Assembly (NCBI GenBank): GCA_937995745.1
Contig: CALKIU010000122.1
Span: 1-64,000 of the forward strand
Origin: an uncultured Bacillaceae bacterium
GTDB lineage: Bacteria > Bacillota > Bacilli > Bacillales > Cytobacillaceae
Direction: 5' to 3'
DNA length: 64,000 nucleotides
Part shown: piece by piece, positions 60,670-64,000 of the stretch
Numbering within the stretch: the stretch's first letter is position 1
Layout: every line of letters starts with the position of its first letter
Program-made: the position numbers and the translations under genes
Notes under the pieces: generated by a model
The model's database searches: none
What the model was told of the DNA's origin: nothing
What the model saw: only the letters and a program-made list of their open reading frames with translations

Positions 60670-61877
60670 TGCACGACAGAATTTTAATTCGTTACGGGGA
60701 ATTATCTTTAAAGGGCCGCAACCGGCACTTGTTCGTCGACAAATTGAAAGAAAGCGTCAAAAGGGCGGTTAAAGATTTTCCCAATGCAAAAGTGGAAGCG
60801 CGCAGAGAACGAATGTATGTGATTTTGAACGGGGAAAATGACCGGGAAATCATCGACCGGATTAAAGGCATTTTCGGCATTCAATCGCTAAGCCCTGTCA
60901 TCACCACATCATGGGACTTGGAAGAAATGAAAAAAGCGGCCTTGGAACTGGTTAAAAGCCGCTACCGGGAAGGAGACACGTTCAAAGTTTCCGCCAGACG
61001 GTCTGATAAAGGATTCCCGCTGAAATCAAACGAGTTGAACCAAACTTTCGGCGCCCATATTTTAAAAAATGTTCCCGGCATCAAAGTGGATGTTTCCCGG
61101 CCGGATATAACTTTGCAAATCGAGGTGCGCAAAAACGCCGTTTATTTGTCTTGTGAAAATATTCCCGGACCCGGCGGATTGCCGCCCGGTTCAAGCGGAA
61201 AAGCGATGTTGATGTTATCGGGGGGAATCGACAGCCCCGTTGCCGGCTATTTGTCCATGAAGCGCGGTTTGGAAATTGAGGCGGTGCACTTCTTCAGCCC
61301 GCCCTTCACGAGCGAACGGGCAAAGGATAAAGTGATCCAATTGTGCAAAAAGCTCGCCAATTACAGCGGCGGATACTTTGTCCTCCATATCGTTCCGTTC
61401 ACGGAGATTCAAACGCTCATTCACAAACAAATTCCGGAAGGATATACGATGACAACAACAAGACGGATGATGTTGAGAATTACCGACCGGATAAGGGAAA
61501 AATTTTCCGGCATGGCTATTGTGACGGGGGAAAGCATCGGTCAAGTGGCAAGCCAGACGATTGAAAGCATGTATGCGATTAACGCCGTAACGTCCACCCC
61601 TGTCCTTCGTCCGCTCGTGACGATGGACAAATTGGAGATTATTGAAATTGCCAAGGAAATCGGCACATATGAAATTTCGAATTTGCCGTATGAAGATTGC
61701 TGCACCATTTTTGTGCCGCCAAAGCCGAAAACAAAACCAAAGAAGGAAAAAGTGGAATATTATGAGAGCTTTATTGACTTTGAACCGTTGATTGAAAAAG
61801 CCGTTCAGGAAACGGAAACGTTGACGATCGTTCCGGGACAAACGCAGGAAGAAGAAGAGTTTGAAGAACTGTTTTGA
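60666..61877 (+). CDS. thiI: tRNA 4-thiouridine synthetase ThiI
   Basis: A 403-residue enzyme that adenylates U8 of tRNA and replaces its oxygen with sulfur. It has an N-terminal NFLD/THUMP region (about 1-165) and a PP-loop ATPase with LSGGIDSPVAGY (about 184-195). The C-terminal rhodanese found in E. coli is absent, as is normal in Bacillus (NifZ supplies persulfide directly). Two ATG codons stand together at 60666 and 60669; GGAG is better spaced for the second. Confidence 0.94.
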   Translation: MMHDRILIRYGELSLKGRNRHLFVDKLKESVKRAVKDFPNAKVEARRERMYVILNGENDREIIDRIKGIFGIQSLSPVITTSWDLEEMKKAALELVKSRYREGDTFKVSARRSDKGFPLKSNELNQTFGAHILKNVPGIKVDVSRPDITLQIEVRKNAVYLSCENIPGPGGLPPGSSGKAMLMLSGGIDSPVAGYLSMKRGLEIEAVHFFSPPFTSERAKDKVIQLCKKLANYSGGYFVLHIVPFTEIQTLIHKQIPEGYTMTTTRRMMLRITDRIREKFSGMAIVTGESIGQVASQTIESMYAINAVTSTPVLRPLVTMDKLEIIEIAKEIGTYEISNLPYEDCCTIFVPPKPKTKPKKEKVEYYESFIDFEPLIEKAVQETETLTIVPGQTQEEEEFEELF

Positions 61878-61911
61878 GGGGATTATTGAAACAATTACCA
61901 ACGCCGCCGTT

Positions 61912-61941
61912 GCATGAAGGCCATGTGTATGACACATTCTA
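61912..61941 (+). promoter_or_regulatory. Sigma-G promoter of the SASP gene
   Basis: GCATG (61912-61916), 18 nt, CATTCTA (61935-61941), fitting forespore sigma-G (or sigma-F) patterns (GNATR, N18, CATNNTA). 23 nt before the start. Confidence 0.7.
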
Positions 61942-61963
61942 TACTCACAAGGAGGTGATACAC

Positions 61964-62173
61964 ATGGCCAACAACAATGCTAACTCAAATCAATTGCTTG
62001 TTCCCGGAGCGGCCCAAGCGCTGGAGCAAATGAAGTATGAAATTGCTTCAGAATTTGGCGTGAACCTTGGACCGGAAACAACTTCCCGGGCAAACGGGTC
62101 TGTCGGCGGCGAAATTACCAAACGTCTTGTGCAAATGGCCCAGTCCCAATTGGGCGGCGGTTCATACCAATAA
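61964..62173 (+). CDS. Alpha/beta-type small acid-soluble spore protein
   Basis: A 69-residue SASP that coats DNA in the spore and protects it from damage. The GPR protease site is YEIASEFGV (about 27-35). The conserved C-terminal motif is RANGSVGGEITKRLVQMA. ATG follows AAGGAGGTGATAC, a near-perfect ribosome site. Comparable to SspA/SspB/SspC of B. subtilis; I do not choose a letter. Direct evidence that the organism forms endospores. Confidence 0.95.
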   Translation: MANNNANSNQLLVPGAAQALEQMKYEIASEFGVNLGPETTSRANGSVGGEITKRLVQMAQSQLGGGSYQ

Positions 62174-62190
62174 AATAAAGGGATGGCTTG

Positions 62191-62220
62191 AGGAAGCGGG
62201 TGCCGCCCGCTTCCTTTTTT
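62191..62220 (+). terminator. Terminator of the SASP gene
   Basis: AGGAAGCGGG pairs with CCCGCTTCCT, followed by T-run. Confidence 0.88.
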
Positions 62221-62344
62221 GTGTTCCAAAATGCCCGATGGCTTTAAAAAACGCCCGTCCATTATCATTCCCCCAAGTGAACGGAATTCATGTGGAAAAA
62301 AGCAAAAAAAATGAAATATGTTAGGAAAAAATAATTTAAAAAAA

Positions 62345-62373
62345 TTTAAATAATTCGGAAAATTTAGTATAAT
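62345..62373 (+). promoter_or_regulatory. Sigma-A promoter for the acyl-CoA synthetase
   Basis: TTTAAA (62345-62350), 17-nt spacer, TATAAT (62368-62373), within an A+T-rich stretch. The start is 61 nt downstream. Confidence 0.58.
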
Positions 62374-62433
62374 ATCTTTAAAATAATTCATTGTTTTTAC
62401 AAAATAGCCAATATATGACAAGGGGGAATGGTT

Positions 62434-64000
62434 GTGAAGATAGAAGATTTGATCGCTCCGGAAAAGTATAACCTTGTGTCTGAATTTGAAAAATACGCCG
62501 ACGATCCTGGGCGTCTGGCGTTGAAATGGGAATCGGATACCGGTGAAACGAAGCAGATTACATACGCAGAACTCATAAAAAACGCCAACAAAATCGGGAA
62601 CATTTTTTCAAAATACGGGCTGAAAAAAGGGGATGTCGTGTTGGTCATCGTTCCCCGTTTGATTGAAGCTTATGAAACATATATAGGCGCTTTGAAAGCC
62701 GGTCTCGTCGTGATTCCTTGTTCTGAAATGCTGCGTACAAACGACCTTCAATACCGGATTGTCCACGGGGATGCCAAAGCTGTTGTCAGCTACGCCCCGT
62801 ATGTGGATCAATTTGAGGGTATAACGGAATTGGAGAAACTCAACAAATTTATTATTGGCGGAAAGGAAGAGGATTGGATCTGCATTGAGGAAGAAAAAGA
62901 AAACGTTTCCGATGAACTGGAACCGGCCGATACTCACAGGGATGACATGGCATTCCTCTCGTTTACGTCCGGTACGACCGGAAATCCAAAGGCAGCCGTT
63001 CACTCGCACGGATGGGCTTACGCTCATTTGCGGATTGCGGCCAAAAATTGGCTTGCCATTGAAGAAGGGGACATCGTTTGGGCCACGGCCGGACCGGGCT
63101 GGCAGAAATGGCTTTGGAGTCCGTTTCTTTCCGTTCTCGGCTCGGGAGCAACCGGTCTTTCCTATTACGGCAAGTTCGAGGCAAAGAAGTTTTTGCATCT
63201 ACTTGAAAAATATAAAGTCAACGTTCTTTGCTGCACCCCGACGGAGTATCGCTTGATGGCAAAAGTTGACAATATCGGCGATTACAAACTTCCCCATCTC
63301 CGCAGCGCCGTATCGGCGGGAGAGCCGTTAAACCGCAATGTCATTGATACATTTAGAAAATATTTCAATGTAGATGTCCGCGACGGATACGGGCAAACAG
63401 AAAACACACTTCTTGTGGGGGTAACGAAAGATATGGCATTAAAACCCGGATCGATGGGCAAACCGCTCCCCGGGAATATTGTCGAAATCATTGACGAGGA
63501 CGGAAACCCCTGCAAAGTGAACGAAGTGGGAGATATTGCCGTTCACCGGAAAACCCCCGCTTTATTCAAACGTTACTACAAAGATCCTGAGCGTACGGCG
63601 AAACAATTCCGGGGAGACTGGTATATTACCGGGGACAAAGCAAAGAAAGACGAAGACGGTTATTTCTGGTTTGAAGGCCGCGGCGACGATATTATTATCA
63701 GCTCCGGATACACGATCGGTCCGTTCGAAGTGGAAGATGCTCTTGTGAAGCATCCGTATGTGAAAGAATGCGCTGTTGTCGCCAGTCCGGATGAAATCAG
63801 AGGACATGTGGTAAAAGCGTTTGTTGTCTTGAAGGAGGGTGTGGACTCGAATCAACCGGATTTAATTCCCGAATTGCAAGAACATGTGAAGCGCTTGACC
63901 GCTCCTTACAAATATCCGCGCAAAATTGAATTTATTTCGGAATTGCCGAAAACCGTATCCGGAAAAATCAGAAGAGTGGAGCTGCGCAAATTGGAAGAAC
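62434..64000 (+). CDS. mbcS: AMP-forming acyl-CoA synthetase (MbcS/YtcI-like), 3' end outside the window
   Basis: 522 codons are visible; the stop lies beyond the window, near the usual length (529). An ANL-family enzyme that activates short or branched-chain acids to CoA thioesters. P-loop-like SFTSGTTGNPKA is at about 176; DGYGQTE (about 317), YITGDKAKKDEDGYFWFEGR and the C-terminal catalytic Lys in PKTVSGKIRR (about 505-514). That tail has the PxxxxGK pattern recognised by AcuA-type acetyltransferases, so AcuA/AcuC of this window may control it. GTG at 62434 has AGGGGG 7 nt upstream; ATG at 62428 is too close. Confidence 0.88.
   Translation, partial: MKIEDLIAPEKYNLVSEFEKYADDPGRLALKWESDTGETKQITYAELIKNANKIGNIFSKYGLKKGDVVLVIVPRLIEAYETYIGALKAGLVVIPCSEMLRTNDLQYRIVHGDAKAVVSYAPYVDQFEGITELEKLNKFIIGGKEEDWICIEEEKENVSDELEPADTHRDDMAFLSFTSGTTGNPKAAVHSHGWAYAHLRIAAKNWLAIEEGDIVWATAGPGWQKWLWSPFLSVLGSGATGLSYYGKFEAKKFLHLLEKYKVNVLCCTPTEYRLMAKVDNIGDYKLPHLRSAVSAGEPLNRNVIDTFRKYFNVDVRDGYGQTENTLLVGVTKDMALKPGSMGKPLPGNIVEIIDEDGNPCKVNEVGDIAVHRKTPALFKRYYKDPERTAKQFRGDWYITGDKAKKDEDGYFWFEGRGDDIIISSGYTIGPFEVEDALVKHPYVKECAVVASPDEIRGHVVKAFVVLKEGVDSNQPDLIPELQEHVKRLTAPYKYPRKIEFISELPKTVSGKIRRVELRKLEE

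Noticed and set aside
1..64000. Insertion sequences, prophage, CRISPR arrays, tRNA or rRNA genes
   Set aside because: No transposase or integrase frames, no regularly spaced repeats, and no recognisable tRNA or rRNA sequence were seen.

Overview
The window is one continuous stretch of bacterial chromosome with the gene order of the Bacillus subtilis 'yt' region (ytgP/murJ to mbcS/ytcI). Small acid-soluble spore protein, sigma-G- and sigma-K-like promoters, a tyrS T-box leader, EzrA, SftA, RefZ, CcpA and MotPS all point to a spore-forming member of the Bacillaceae. The moderately high G+C content and GC-rich hairpins suggest a thermophilic or thermotolerant relative (Caldibacillus or Geobacillus type). 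That last point is inference; the family assignment is firm.

Layout. 0.4-3.5 kb: MurJ flippase, a small spore-coat-like protein, an RsuA-type pseudouridine synthase and the YtzE regulator. 3.9-13.5 kb: an EcsAB-like ABC exporter (YthPQ), dipeptidase PepV, 2H phosphoesterase, YtlQ, lipid kinase YtlR, pullulanase, kinase-like YtmP and YtzH. 13.7-20.5 kb: TrmB, an atypical crotonase, a P-loop protein with a possible Asp23-like tail, YtzB, aminopeptidase YtoP, a lipoprotein, YtpP and YtpQ. 20.6-31 kb: translocase SftA, MurC, YtxG/YtxH, DAHP synthase/chorismate mutase, CcpA and the sodium stator MotPS. 31-37 kb, minus strand: AcuABC and a class A penicillin-binding protein. 37.6-39.3 kb: T-box and TyrS.

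The B. subtilis-like order is interrupted between tyrS and rpsD (39.6-53.5 kb) by accessory cargo. It holds a methyltransferase with a FecCD-type metal-chelate ABC transporter, a fused glutathione synthase (GshF), a complete pstSCAB-phoU phosphate operon with a Pho-box-like promoter, and an isolated Tat-exported flavin/Fe-S oxidoreductase lipoprotein. The conserved order resumes with rpsD, RefZ, HisJ, EzrA, NifZ-ThiI, an alpha/beta-type SASP and an acyl-CoA synthetase cut by the window end.

The genes cover cell envelope and division (MurJ, MurC, PBP, EzrA, RefZ, SftA), tRNA modification and charging (TrmB, NifZ-ThiI, TyrS), carbon control (CcpA, AcuABC, acyl-CoA synthetase) and phosphate uptake. 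I found no insertion sequence, prophage, CRISPR array, tRNA or rRNA. The least ordinary items are the exported flavoenzyme, GshF in a Bacillaceae background, the methyltransferase-transporter operon with its repeat-rich leader, a crotonase without the usual glutamate pair, and a coat-like gene behind a sigma-K-type promoter.
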